Shown one piece after another: positions 17,242 to 25,867 of a stretch of 64,000 bases of DNA. The stretch's first letter is position 1. Each line of letters starts with the position of its first letter. The notes beneath the pieces were generated by a model. It was not told the origin of the DNA and searched no databases. It saw only the letters and a list, made by a program, of their open reading frames with translations. The stretch comes from Martinezella lusitana (lineage in GTDB: Bacteria > Pseudomonadota > Alphaproteobacteria > Rhizobiales > Rhizobiaceae): contig NZ_JAFEVL010000075.1 in NCBI RefSeq assembly GCF_016901135.1, positions 186,001 to 250,000 of the forward strand, given 5' to 3'. The position numbers were made by a program, and so were the translations under genes.

Positions 17242-17949
17242 TTAGGCGATCTTGCGAGCGCTGACCTTGCCCATCGGATGCAGGGAATGCACCCTGAAAG
17301 GACCGCCGGAACCGTCCTCCATCATCAAGGCAATATTGCATACGGGAATCGGCGCGGCGAGCACCGGCTCGAAAAAGTCGCGCAATACCCGTTCTATGCG
17401 TTGGATGTCGCTGGGGCTGACAGTGCCGGTCAGCATCATCTGAAAGCGGAACTCATCCATCACATGCGGATGGCCCCAACGGTGCAGGTTGGCAAATTGC
17501 GTCGCCGAAAGACCGTCCGGATCGATGCGTTCGATCTCGGCTTCGGTCAATGGCGCGCGATAGTGATCGAAGGCCTGAACCAGGGACGCCGCCAGAAAAT
17601 GCATCTGCTGGCTGGGCGCGGAAGGAACCAGGCCCAGCGCGCCGCCAAGCCGCGCGACCTCGAGCTTCGGGATCTCGAACGGTGCGACCGTGCCGGAAAA
17701 CCGCATGAGCTCGCGCAGCAACGCCGCCTCGGACATATCGTCCGCGAGGCGGAAAGGCGCCTTCAGCAGGCCCATGAAACCATAGCGGCGGGGAACGGCG
17801 GTGTAGAAAGCAATCTCGTGGATGCCAAGCCCGCGAATGGCAGGCGGGTCGACCATCTCGCCGGAATAGACGTTGCGGCCGAGCCAATTTGCGGCCACGA
17901 GCGTCAGCGGATCGCTCGCAGACGGCGTGAAGCAAATGGCGTAGCGCAT
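17242..17949 (-). CDS. DUF1045 / 2H-phosphoesterase-like protein with eroded active site
   Basis: The 235-residue protein matches the DUF1045 family, found near phosphonate genes and predicted to have the 2H-phosphoesterase fold. It opens MRYAICFTPSASDPL and has NWLGRNVYSGE near residue 21 and YGFMGLLKAPFRLAD near residue 56. As I recall the family, the two HxT motifs normally read YGFHxTLK and FRFHxTLTG. Here they are M59-G-L61 and Q170-M-M172, so both catalytic His are missing. GGAGGAGAT lies 4 bases before the ATG at 17949. It is encoded upstream of nothing obvious and 168 bases after puuE on the same strand. Confidence 0.72.
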   Translation of the reverse strand: MRYAICFTPSASDPLTLVAANWLGRNVYSGEMVDPPAIRGLGIHEIAFYTAVPRRYGFMGLLKAPFRLADDMSEAALLRELMRFSGTVAPFEIPKLEVARLGGALGLVPSAPSQQMHFLAASLVQAFDHYRAPLTEAEIERIDPDGLSATQFANLHRWGHPHVMDEFRFQMMLTGTVSPSDIQRIERVLRDFFEPVLAAPIPVCNIALMMEDGSGGPFRVHSLHPMGKVSARKIA

Positions 17950-18055
17950 AAAATCTCCTCCAGGGCGCGATAAACCGGCTGACCCCAGCCGGATGCTAAC
18001 GGCCAAGGAGATAGGTGATTTGCGTGACAGATTGACGACCTGGAGGGGCGTATAT

Positions 18056-19240
18056 TCACGTTTTGCGTGATACGACGGCAATATGGCTCGCTAACGTGAA
18101 TGTCTGCGGCAACTTGAAGCAACAGGCGATATCCGCCGCCTCCCGCACCGCCGCCTCGGCCAGCCGGTGTGCCAGTCCGAAACTGACCTTGAAGCCGCCG
18201 GTCAAGGCGATCAGGGACGGATGGTCGGGATGCGCGCCCACCATCGGGTCACGATCAACCGCCTTCGGCCGCAAGCCCGCCCAACGTTCGACGACTTCCG
18301 CATTCGCCAGAATCGGTGCCATGATGCGGGCTGCGGCCAGCAGGTCATCCAATTGGCCGTCCGTCGATAGCGGGTCGTCGAAGCGGTTCTCGCTGGTGCT
18401 TCCCACAGCGACCAGTCCGCCCTCATGCGGAACGATATAAAGACCGTCGCGAAAGATCACTGGAAGGCCGCCGTCGACATTTGCCTTCAGCAAGGCGGCC
18501 TGACCCTTCACCGGCTGACCTAGAGCGGATTGGCGACCATGCGTCAGCCCGTCCAGTATCGGGAAGGAATGATGGCCGGCCGAAAGGATACAACGGCCGA
18601 AGCGTATATCGCCCTCGCTTGTGGCCGCGACGCCCCTATCCGGATCGATGCCGTCGATGCTTAGGCCTTCCACCAGCCGCACATGCTTGGCCCCGGCAAG
18701 AAAGTTCACGAGCACTTTCAGCAAAGCGCGCGGGGCAACACGGGCTGCGAGCGTATCGAAGACGAAACCGCTTCCGCCAGCCGACGGATCGATCCAACCC
18801 GCGACGGGCGCAGCGTCGAGCACATGCCAGTGAAACTCACGCTCATTCTGACGCCAATGCGTTTCGGCATCCCGCGAATGACCGCGCGCGATCTCTCGCA
18901 AATGCGGCTTCGGCAGCGGGATCAGACGACCGGCCCGGCGGTAACCGGCAGAAAGCCCGGTCGCCGCCTCCAGCACCGCAACTTCCTCTCCCAGGGACAG
19001 GAGCGCATCGAACTGAAACTGCTTCTTCTCGGACCATTTGTCCGGCATATGCGGCATCAGCGTGCCGAGGAGGCCGCCGCTTGCCCCCTGCCCGAAGCGA
19101 CCGGCATCGACAAGCAGTGCCTGTATGCCGAGGCGTTCGGCATGAACAGCAGCCCACAGGCCCATAATGCCGCCGCCGACGATCAACAGATCGACGGATG
19201 ATTGACCGGCGGGTCTTGGGGGATTATCGGCTTTTTCCAT
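18056..19240 (-). CDS. FAD-dependent oxidoreductase (DAO family), possible MnmC(o)-like
   Basis: The 394-residue protein has a dinucleotide-binding start (LIVGGGIMGLWAA, about residue 19) and the GASGGLLGTLMPHMPDKW segment near residue 54. A second nucleotide contact, GRCILSAGHHSFP, is near residue 215, followed by a C-terminal GGFKVSFGLAH. The GASG..G.L.P region is like the oxidase half of MnmC, which removes the carboxymethyl group from cmnm5-uridine in tRNA. The divergent neighbour is an MnmD-type methyltransferase, which would act next. ATG at 19240 is preferred; a TTG at 19282 is in frame but has no better ribosome site. Confidence 0.75.
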   Translation of the reverse strand: MEKADNPPRPAGQSSVDLLIVGGGIMGLWAAVHAERLGIQALLVDAGRFGQGASGGLLGTLMPHMPDKWSEKKQFQFDALLSLGEEVAVLEAATGLSAGYRRAGRLIPLPKPHLREIARGHSRDAETHWRQNEREFHWHVLDAAPVAGWIDPSAGGSGFVFDTLAARVAPRALLKVLVNFLAGAKHVRLVEGLSIDGIDPDRGVAATSEGDIRFGRCILSAGHHSFPILDGLTHGRQSALGQPVKGQAALLKANVDGGLPVIFRDGLYIVPHEGGLVAVGSTSENRFDDPLSTDGQLDDLLAAARIMAPILANAEVVERWAGLRPKAVDRDPMVGAHPDHPSLIALTGGFKVSFGLAHRLAEAAVREAADIACCFKLPQTFTLASHIAVVSRKT

Positions 19241-19973
19241 GACAGATCCAGTTTCCGATCGGACGCAGGCGTCCGAAACCAATACGGCAAGCCCGGAGCT
19301 CGAATGGCGCGACGGCGATATGCCCTATTCGACGGCTTTTGGCGACCATTTTTATTGCCAGACCGACGGTCGGCTGGAATGCGGCCATGTCTTCCTTGCC
19401 GGCAACGGCTTGCCGGCCCGCTGGCAGCACGCACGGAACTTCCTCATCGGTGAGCTGGGCTTCGGCACCGGCCTGAATTTCTGCGAGACATGGCGTCAAT
19501 GGCGCCAGCAGGCGACACCGGGCTCCGAACTGCATTTCATGTCCTTCGAGCTTTACCCGATGCGGGCTGAGGAGATCGATCGCGCCCTGTCGCATTGGCC
19601 TGAGATCGACAGCGAACGCCAGGCCCTCGTCGCCGCCTGGCCAAGCGATCCGCAAGACGTGGTGTCTCTGAGGCTCGACGCCCACACGCGTCTGACCGTC
19701 CTCTGCGGTCCGGCGCTCGAAGGCGTGCGCAACGCGCAGCCAGGCTTCGATGCCTGGTATCTCGACGGTTTCGCGCCATCGCGCAACGCCGACATGTGGT
19801 CGCCGGAACTCATGCAGGAGCTCTATGGCAAGACGGCTGCGAGCGGCACTTTCGCCACCTACGCGGCCGCCGGCTTCGTACGCCGCAATCTGCAGGCGGC
19901 GGGTTTCGTCGTGGAGCGACGACAGGGCTTTGCCGGCAAGCGGGAAATGCTCTGTGGCGTCAAACCGGCCTAG
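19239..19973 (+). CDS. mnmD: tRNA (mnm5s2U34)-methyltransferase, MnmD-type
   Basis: The 244-residue protein is a stand-alone DUF752 methyltransferase, equivalent to the N-terminal half of E. coli MnmC, which methylates nm5s2U34 in tRNA to mnm5s2U34. Motifs are PYSTAFGDHFYCQTDG near residue 29, the SAM loop LIGELGFGTGLNFCET near residue 69, AWYLDGFAPSRNADMWSPEL near residue 171, and GFVRRNLQAAGFVV near the end. Its ATG shares bases with the start of the divergent FAD oxidoreductase, and its stop codon overlaps the stop of the histidine kinase gene (CTAG). Confidence 0.88.
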   Translation: MTDPVSDRTQASETNTASPELEWRDGDMPYSTAFGDHFYCQTDGRLECGHVFLAGNGLPARWQHARNFLIGELGFGTGLNFCETWRQWRQQATPGSELHFMSFELYPMRAEEIDRALSHWPEIDSERQALVAAWPSDPQDVVSLRLDAHTRLTVLCGPALEGVRNAQPGFDAWYLDGFAPSRNADMWSPELMQELYGKTAASGTFATYAAAGFVRRNLQAAGFVVERRQGFAGKREMLCGVKPA

Positions 19974-22900
19974 CTGTTGGAGCGATCGGCCTGAAGAGCC
20001 GCATCGCCAAGCCAACGCTGCATCTTGGCCTCGAGAAGCTCGGGGCTGATCGGTTTCGACAGGCAGTCGTCCATGCCCGCTTCCATGCACATCACGCGAT
20101 CCACATCCAGCGCATGCGCCATGACCCCGATGATGGGCACGTGCCAACCCTGCCCGACTTGCGCCTCGACCTGCCGGATCATTCGCGTCGCCTGATGGCC
20201 GTTCATGACCGGCATGGTGACGTCCATCAGGATCAGCGACGGCCGCAACTGGCGCCATGCGTCCACAGCCGCCTGACCGTTCTCGACGACGAGGAAGCGG
20301 AGGCCCGTGGCCTGCAGAATTTGCGTGAACACGATCTGGTTCACCTCGTTGTCCTCGGCGACGAGAACATCGATGGCATTCCCGGGTTTTTGCGAGGCCA
20401 TCTGTTCGGTGGCCTCGATCGCGACAGCGGCTTCAGCCTCCAGCGGCGATGACCTGACAACGGCGCTTGTCTGGCCGTTGGTCTTCCGCCGGCGCGATGT
20501 GCGCACGACATCGATAATCGTGCTGCGCAACACATTGGCGCGCACCGGCTTCATCAGATGCGCCTGGCCGTTGACGGCCGTGAACTCCTTGTCGTAACCG
20601 ACAACACCCATCGATGTGAGAAACATCACGGGCACCGCGTCGAAGCGGGAATCAGCGCGGATGGCGCGCGCGACCTGATAGCCGTTCATGCCGGGCATGC
20701 TGTAATCGATGATCAGGGCATCGACCGGCACACCCATGTCGAAAGCGGCATCCAGAATGGCGAGCGCGGTCTGACCGTCCTCGGCCGCATAGCCGTCGAA
20801 CCCCCATTGTGCCAATTGCCCGGTCAATATGCGCCGATGGATCTCATTGTCTTCCACGACCAGGATGCCGGCGCCCTTGACGTTGGCCGGCAGATCCGGA
20901 GACTTGCCGCGCTCGGCAACCAGCGGCATAGGCAGATCGACAGTGAAGACCGATCCCTTGCCCCATTCGCTTTCGATCGAGAGCGAACCGCCGAAAAGAT
21001 CGACCAGACCGGCCGTGATCGAGAGACCGAGGCCGGAGCCCTCGAGACGGCGCGCGAAGGATGAATCCGCCAGCGAGAACTTCTCGAAAATGGTATCGAG
21101 CTTTTCATCGGGAATGCCGATGCCCGTGTCCTCGACGCGCAGCGTCAGCAGCAAGTCGCTTCCAGAGGCCGACTGGCTATCCAGTTCGACCAACACATGG
21201 CCGCGCTCGGTAAATTTGATCGCGTTGCCGACGAGGTTGGTGACGATCTGGCGGAAGCGCCCGGCATCGCCCAGCATCGCGGCAGGCACGCCGGGTGCTG
21301 CGCGCACCAGCAATTCGATATGCTTCTCCGCCGCAGCGGCAGCCATCAGCGTCGCAACATCCTCGACCGCCTCCATCGGATCGAATGCCACCTTGCGCAG
21401 ATGCATTTCACCGGTGTCGATCTTCGAGAAGTCGAGAATATCGTTGATAATGGTCAGAAGCGCGGTACCTGACTTGACGATGATATCGACAAACGTCTTC
21501 TGCCGGGCATCGAGATCGGTCTTGCCAAGCAATTCCGCCATGCCGAGAACTCCGTTCATCGGCGTGCGGATTTCATGACTCATGTTCGTCAGGAATTCGG
21601 ACTTCGCACGATCCGCGGCATTGCTGCGGGCCAGCAGAAGCTGCAGATCCGCTTCGCGCTCCTTCATTTCGGTGACATCCGTCAGCACCACGATCCAACG
21701 GCGATGCTCGCCGACCGCGGCATCAAGCTGCATCCACCGCTCGCCGACGACCTGGAACACGGCGGAGATCGGCTTGCCTGCAGCGATGCTCTCGCCCCAG
21801 CGCTGGCGCACGGTCTCCGGATCGTCGCCGAAATCGCCCCGTCCAGCGCAATAATCGAAAGCGATCGACCAATTGCTGCCGACCTCCAGGCTTTCCGCAG
21901 GCAGCTTCAGCATGACCTTCAGCGTCTCGTTTGCCAGCATGATCACGCCGTCCTGCACGATCAGAAGCCCCTGACACATGGCCTGCATCGCGTCGGCCAT
22001 CAGCTCGCCAAGGTGTTCCAGCGCCAGGCGGGTTTCGGTGATCTCTTGGGATTGCTGTCGCACGGAGGAAATATCCGTGTAGGACACCAACGTCCGGCCA
22101 TTCGAAATACGGCGTGCATCGATGATGACGGACTTGCCGTCGGCAAAATTCACTTCCGTCTGCAGATGCGGCCCTGCCTTGCGCAGCGCGGCCAGGCGCG
22201 CCTCATAGATATCGTCGACGCTACGGCAGTCCGAGCCGAAGCGCTCGAGTTCGAAGTGCTTGGCGATAAGATCGCGATAAGGCCGGCCTTCGAAACGCTC
22301 GTCCTTGCAGAACCCCCAAATGTCGTACCAGGCATCGTTGACGTATTCGACGATGTAGTCGCTGTTATGGATCAAAACCCCGATCGGCATCGAACGGAGA
22401 GTATTGTCGAGATCCTGATGCAGCGCCTCGGCGTGGGCTTGCGCCTCCATCAATTGCGTTTCCCGCTGCTTCAGCGTCGACGTATCGGTTATGGAGCCAA
22501 CGGCATAGTGGCCGCCATCGGACGTTACAGCGCGGTTGACGTGGATCTTGACAGGATGCTTGATCTGCTGCCGATCCACCATTTCGCTTTCGAATTCGTG
22601 CCCACGCCCGTCCTTCAGCGCAACCTCGTTTTCGGCAAAGAAGTCATCTGCGCCGACATCGAACATCTCGTGCTCGGTCTTGCCAAGCATTTCCTCGCGG
22701 TCGAGCCCGGTGATGGCGGCATGAGCCGCGTTGGCATAGATCAGCCGGTGATTGGCATCGCGCACGAAGGTCGCAACCGGCAGATCCTCCAGAACTGTGC
22801 GGAAAAAACCGACCTCATCGAGGCTCCCACGCTCTTTCCCCTCAGTCGACATATCGCTGGATGCGGCCGGCGCGTCGACAGACATGCCGAACACATAGAC

Positions 22901-23236
22901 GCGGTCTTCCGAAGGTGAAAAGCTTTCGATCTGCATGCGCGCGCGCTGACGACCCGTAGGATCGAAGCAGAGCGCCGTCTCCTCGGAGCTGAAGACGAGC
23001 GCGCGGCGCTCCCTGTCCTCCCGGTCGGCGCTTTCGTCGGCGTCGAGCAGATCGTGGCTGCGGTTGCCGATGAAATCGGAGATATCGCGCTGGAAGAAGC
23101 GCGCATAGGCCTCGTTGACGGCAACGTAGCGCAGCTCGCTGTTCTTGATATAGGCCGGCCTATCCAGATTGGCGATCCGGCGGCAGGCCATCTCCAGCAG
23201 TTCACCGTCCAGATTCAACGGGACCTCTCTTCTCAC
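19970..23236 (-). CDS. Soluble hybrid sensor histidine kinase with PAS domains and two receivers
   Basis: The 1088-residue protein has no membrane segment. In order it shows three to four PAS-like domains (about residues 18-110, 140-265, 275-400, 410-530). A HisKA domain follows with FLTNMSHEIRTPMNGV near residue 560, then a HATPase with LVGNAIKFTERG, GIGIPDEKLDTIFEKFSLAD and GSGLGLSI. Two receiver domains have phospho-acceptor Asp in LIIDYSMPGMNG and LILMDVTMPVMNG. A GTG at 23236 is the first start; an ATG at 23191 is an alternative. No response regulator or histidine phosphotransferase gene adjoins it. A cytosolic PAS signal (redox, light or ligand) is plausible but unspecified. Confidence 0.92.
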   Translation of the reverse strand: MRREVPLNLDGELLEMACRRIANLDRPAYIKNSELRYVAVNEAYARFFQRDISDFIGNRSHDLLDADESADREDRERRALVFSSEETALCFDPTGRQRARMQIESFSPSEDRVYVFGMSVDAPAASSDMSTEGKERGSLDEVGFFRTVLEDLPVATFVRDANHRLIYANAAHAAITGLDREEMLGKTEHEMFDVGADDFFAENEVALKDGRGHEFESEMVDRQQIKHPVKIHVNRAVTSDGGHYAVGSITDTSTLKQRETQLMEAQAHAEALHQDLDNTLRSMPIGVLIHNSDYIVEYVNDAWYDIWGFCKDERFEGRPYRDLIAKHFELERFGSDCRSVDDIYEARLAALRKAGPHLQTEVNFADGKSVIIDARRISNGRTLVSYTDISSVRQQSQEITETRLALEHLGELMADAMQAMCQGLLIVQDGVIMLANETLKVMLKLPAESLEVGSNWSIAFDYCAGRGDFGDDPETVRQRWGESIAAGKPISAVFQVVGERWMQLDAAVGEHRRWIVVLTDVTEMKEREADLQLLLARSNAADRAKSEFLTNMSHEIRTPMNGVLGMAELLGKTDLDARQKTFVDIIVKSGTALLTIINDILDFSKIDTGEMHLRKVAFDPMEAVEDVATLMAAAAAEKHIELLVRAAPGVPAAMLGDAGRFRQIVTNLVGNAIKFTERGHVLVELDSQSASGSDLLLTLRVEDTGIGIPDEKLDTIFEKFSLADSSFARRLEGSGLGLSITAGLVDLFGGSLSIESEWGKGSVFTVDLPMPLVAERGKSPDLPANVKGAGILVVEDNEIHRRILTGQLAQWGFDGYAAEDGQTALAILDAAFDMGVPVDALIIDYSMPGMNGYQVARAIRADSRFDAVPVMFLTSMGVVGYDKEFTAVNGQAHLMKPVRANVLRSTIIDVVRTSRRRKTNGQTSAVVRSSPLEAEAAVAIEATEQMASQKPGNAIDVLVAEDNEVNQIVFTQILQATGLRFLVVENGQAAVDAWRQLRPSLILMDVTMPVMNGHQATRMIRQVEAQVGQGWHVPIIGVMAHALDVDRVMCMEAGMDDCLSKPISPELLEAKMQRWLGDAALQADRSNS

Positions 23237-23433
23237 CGCGCATGATAGTTCGTGAAACGATGCTCTATCACAAATCGCTTTAACAAGCCGTTAACCATGT
23301 TTAACCCGGCATGCAACGTCGCGTTCAGGCCATGCACTATCCTATAACGGTCATGCCTTCGTCGCAAACGATGGCGGCACGGCGCTCTAAACTCTGCCAA
23401 GAATCCTTCGGCGGACAACTGGGAGCGAGCATC

Positions 23434-25020
23434 ATGAGCGACGAAGATAGCCTGACCCTGAACGAATCGGAGACCGCGGCGGCTCCAGTCGAACGGCGAA
23501 GACGGACAGGCGGGCGCGGCGGCGAACGCAGCCGCAAGCCGAGCGGCGCGAAGTATCTCAATCTCGTCAACAATCTCGCCCGCACGGAACTTCTGTCGCC
23601 TGAAACCCTGGACGACATTCACGAGGCGTCGCTGACCATCCTCGAAGAGATCGGCATGGACATCATCCTGCCGGAAGCGCGCGACCGCATGAAGGCCGCC
23701 GGGGCCGACGTCACGCCAGGCAAGGAGCGCGTCCGCTTCGACCGCAACCTGATCCTCGAGCTGATCGCCTCCGTTCCCTCGACCTTTACCCTCCATGCCC
23801 GCAACCCGCTCAGAAACGTCGAGATCGGCGGCCGCAATCTCGTCTTCGCGCAGGTCGCCTCTGCCCCCTTCGTCGCCGATCGCGAAGGTGGCAGGAGAGC
23901 AGGCAATCAAGAGGATTTCCGCAAGCTGATCAAGCTTGCCCAGTCCTACGACATCATCCACATGACCGGCGGCTATCCGGTCGAGCCCATCGATATCCAT
24001 GCATCGGTGCGCCATCTCGACTGCCTCTCCGATATCGTGAAGCTTACCGACAAGGCGTTCCACTGCTATTCGCTCGGCAAGCAGCGCAATCTCGATGCGA
24101 TCGAGATCGCCCGCATCGGCCGCGGCATCAGCATGGAGCAGATGGAGCGCGAGCCCTCGCTCTTCACCATCATCAACTCCTCCTCGCCGTTGCGCCTCGA
24201 CGGCCCGATGCTGCAGGGCATCATCGAGATGTCGGCGCGCGGACAGGTGGTCGTCGTCACGCCGTTTACCTTGGCGGGTGCAATGGCGCCGGTGACGATT
24301 GCCGGCGCGCTGGTGCAGCAGAATGCCGAAGCGCTTTGTGGCATCGCCTTCACCCAGATGGTGCGCAAAGGCGCGCCGGTCATGTATGGCGGCTTCACCT
24401 CGAACGTCGACATGAAGACGGGCGCGCCTGCTTTCGGCACGCCGGAATACATGAAGGCTGTCATCTGCGGCGGCCAGCTCGCTCGCCGCTATGGCATCCC
24501 CTACCGAACCTCGAACACCAACGCTTCCAACACGCTCGACGCCCAGGCAGCCTACGAATCGGCGCTGTCTCTCTGGGCCTTGACCCAGGGCGGCGGCAAT
24601 TTCGTGCTGCATGCGGCCGGCTGGAGCGAAGGCGGCCTGACGGCTTCCTTCGAGAAGTTCATCCTCGATGTCGACATGCTGCAGATGGTCGCCGAATTCC
24701 TGACGCCGCTGGATGTCAGCAGCGACGCCCTGGCGCTCGACGCCGTGCGCGACGTTGGCCCCGGCGGACACTATTTCGGCACCGCCCACACGCTCGCCCG
24801 CTACGAGACCGCCTTCTATTCCCCGATCCTCTCGGACTGGCGAAATTATGAGACCTGGACCGAAGCCGGGAGGCCGACAACCTATGATCATGCCAACCGC
24901 GTCTTCAAGGAGACGCTCGCCCGCTATGAGCGTCCCCCGCTTGATCCGGCAATCGAGGAAGAGCTCGATGCCTTTGTGGCCAGGCGCAAGCAAGAAGGCG
25001 GCGTTCCCACAGATTTCTAA
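23434..25020 (+). CDS. MttB-family (trimethylamine/betaine) methyltransferase, non-pyrrolysine
   Basis: The 528-residue protein belongs to the MttB superfamily, whose members move methyl groups from trimethylamine or quaternary amines such as betaines to a corrinoid protein. Motifs include LTILEEIGMDIILPEARDRM near residue 70, HMTGGYPVEPID near residue 180, TPFTLAGAMAPVTIAGAL near residue 280 and GHYFGTAHTLARYE near residue 450. The frame is complete without any internal TAG, so it is the non-pyrrolysine type. The N-terminal 40 residues are Arg/Gly-rich. The start at 23434 follows GGGAGCGAG. No corrinoid-protein gene is nearby. It is divergent from the histidine kinase. Confidence 0.88.
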   Translation: MSDEDSLTLNESETAAAPVERRRRTGGRGGERSRKPSGAKYLNLVNNLARTELLSPETLDDIHEASLTILEEIGMDIILPEARDRMKAAGADVTPGKERVRFDRNLILELIASVPSTFTLHARNPLRNVEIGGRNLVFAQVASAPFVADREGGRRAGNQEDFRKLIKLAQSYDIIHMTGGYPVEPIDIHASVRHLDCLSDIVKLTDKAFHCYSLGKQRNLDAIEIARIGRGISMEQMEREPSLFTIINSSSPLRLDGPMLQGIIEMSARGQVVVVTPFTLAGAMAPVTIAGALVQQNAEALCGIAFTQMVRKGAPVMYGGFTSNVDMKTGAPAFGTPEYMKAVICGGQLARRYGIPYRTSNTNASNTLDAQAAYESALSLWALTQGGGNFVLHAAGWSEGGLTASFEKFILDVDMLQMVAEFLTPLDVSSDALALDAVRDVGPGGHYFGTAHTLARYETAFYSPILSDWRNYETWTEAGRPTTYDHANRVFKETLARYERPPLDPAIEEELDAFVARRKQEGGVPTDF

Positions 25021-25066
25021 AGGGAAATCAATAGGTTTATCTATTTCATCATGAACAAAATTTAAT

Positions 25067-25092
25067 GTCGCGGCTCTCTTTTTAGCCGCGAC
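25067..25092. terminator. Stem-loop after the MttB-family gene
   Basis: GTCGCGGCT (25067-25075) pairs perfectly with AGCCGCGAC (25084-25092) around an 8-base loop that holds most of the T residues. It lies 47 bases after the MttB-family stop and before the small exported-protein gene, so it probably ends or attenuates the upstream transcript. Confidence 0.6.
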
Positions 25093-25163
25093 TTCGCCCC
25101 GTTTTCCGCGCACCGTCAAGCTCGGCTTCGGCTGGGAGGCCTTTGTTTGGGAAAGGGATTTCG

Positions 25164-25487
25164 ATGTCTTTGCTTCGCACTTTAACCACGGCCGGCTTGA
25201 TCGCGCTGACGCTCGGCAGCGCCGCCGCCGTAACCACCACCAATGCCAGCGCCTCTGATCGCGGCGCATTCTTCGGCGGCCTCGCCGCCGGTGTCGTCGG
25301 CGGCGCTCTGGCGGCCGAAGCGGTACGACCGGCATACCCGGCCTATCCCGCCTACTATTCTGAGTATCCCGCCTATTACGACGGCCCCGCCTATGAACGG
25401 GTCTATGTGCGCCCCTATCCGAGCTGCTATTGGGCTTGGCGTCACGATGGCTGGGGCCGTGCGTACCGTGTCGAGGTCTGCCGCTGA
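25164..25487 (+). CDS. Small exported Pro/Tyr-repeat protein
   Basis: The 107-residue protein starts with a signal peptide (SLLRTLTTAGLIALTLGSAAA). It continues with a glycine-rich hydrophobic patch (GGLAAGVVGGALAAEA) and a run of YPAY / YYSE / YPAYYDGPAYE repeats, and it ends with a Cys-Trp-Arg tail (PSCYWAWRHDGWGR). Such proteins are common in rhizobial envelopes and of unknown role. GGGAAAGGGAT precedes the ATG at 25164; an in-frame ATG at 25143 lacks a ribosome site. It is flanked by two hairpins and so probably forms its own transcript. Confidence 0.8.
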   Translation: MSLLRTLTTAGLIALTLGSAAAVTTTNASASDRGAFFGGLAAGVVGGALAAEAVRPAYPAYPAYYSEYPAYYDGPAYERVYVRPYPSCYWAWRHDGWGRAYRVEVCR

Positions 25488-25541
25488 GGCTTGAAACGCC
25501 ACGGTGCCAAGAGTGCACCTATCCGAATTCTGGAGCCAAAG

Positions 25542-25565
25542 ATGCCGCCGGATTTCCGGCGGCAT
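25542..25565. terminator. Terminator hairpin after the small exported-protein gene
   Basis: ATGCCGCCGG (25542-25551) pairs with CCGGCGGCAT (25556-25565) around the loop ATTT, and a TTGT follows. It lies 54 bases after the stop of the exported-protein gene. Confidence 0.7.
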
Positions 25566-25867
25566 TTGTATGTCCATGAAGGAAAGCTTCCAGCACCCTC
25601 TTGACTTTGGTCGCGAATAAGACCAAATGCGGCTCAGCTTTCACCTTCCGGCCGCCGCGTGAGCGTGCCCTGCGGGACTTAGACGTACGCAAGAGAAGGA
25701 CAAAAGCGCTTTATATAACGAGACCGCACCCAAGGCGGTCAGATGCGCTGGAAAGCTTTTTCCAACTTACAAGTTCCCACTTCACGCGGGGTTCTTGACG
25801 CCAGAGACAGACCGGACCGCATGGTGCGATCCGGCCAATTTGCTTTGGCGCCCCGAAAGGTACTGAA
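25566..25867. other. 302-base region upstream of the DEAD-box helicase gene
   Basis: No gene is seen here. The part nearest the helicase has an imperfect stem (CCGGACCGCA..TGCGATCCGG, about 25813-25835) ending some 30 bases before the TTG start, so a structured 5' leader is likely. No promoter was assigned with confidence. Confidence 0.4.

Noticed and set aside
25020..25092. Read-through or pyrrolysine insertion element for the MttB-family gene
   Set aside because: The gene has no internal TAG and ends with TAA. The stem-loop lies 47 bases after the stop and fits a terminator.
23233..25518. 761-codon antisense frame over the MttB-family gene
   Set aside because: It extends across a hairpin and two real genes, with no family motifs. 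It is a shadow of the plus-strand coding sequence.
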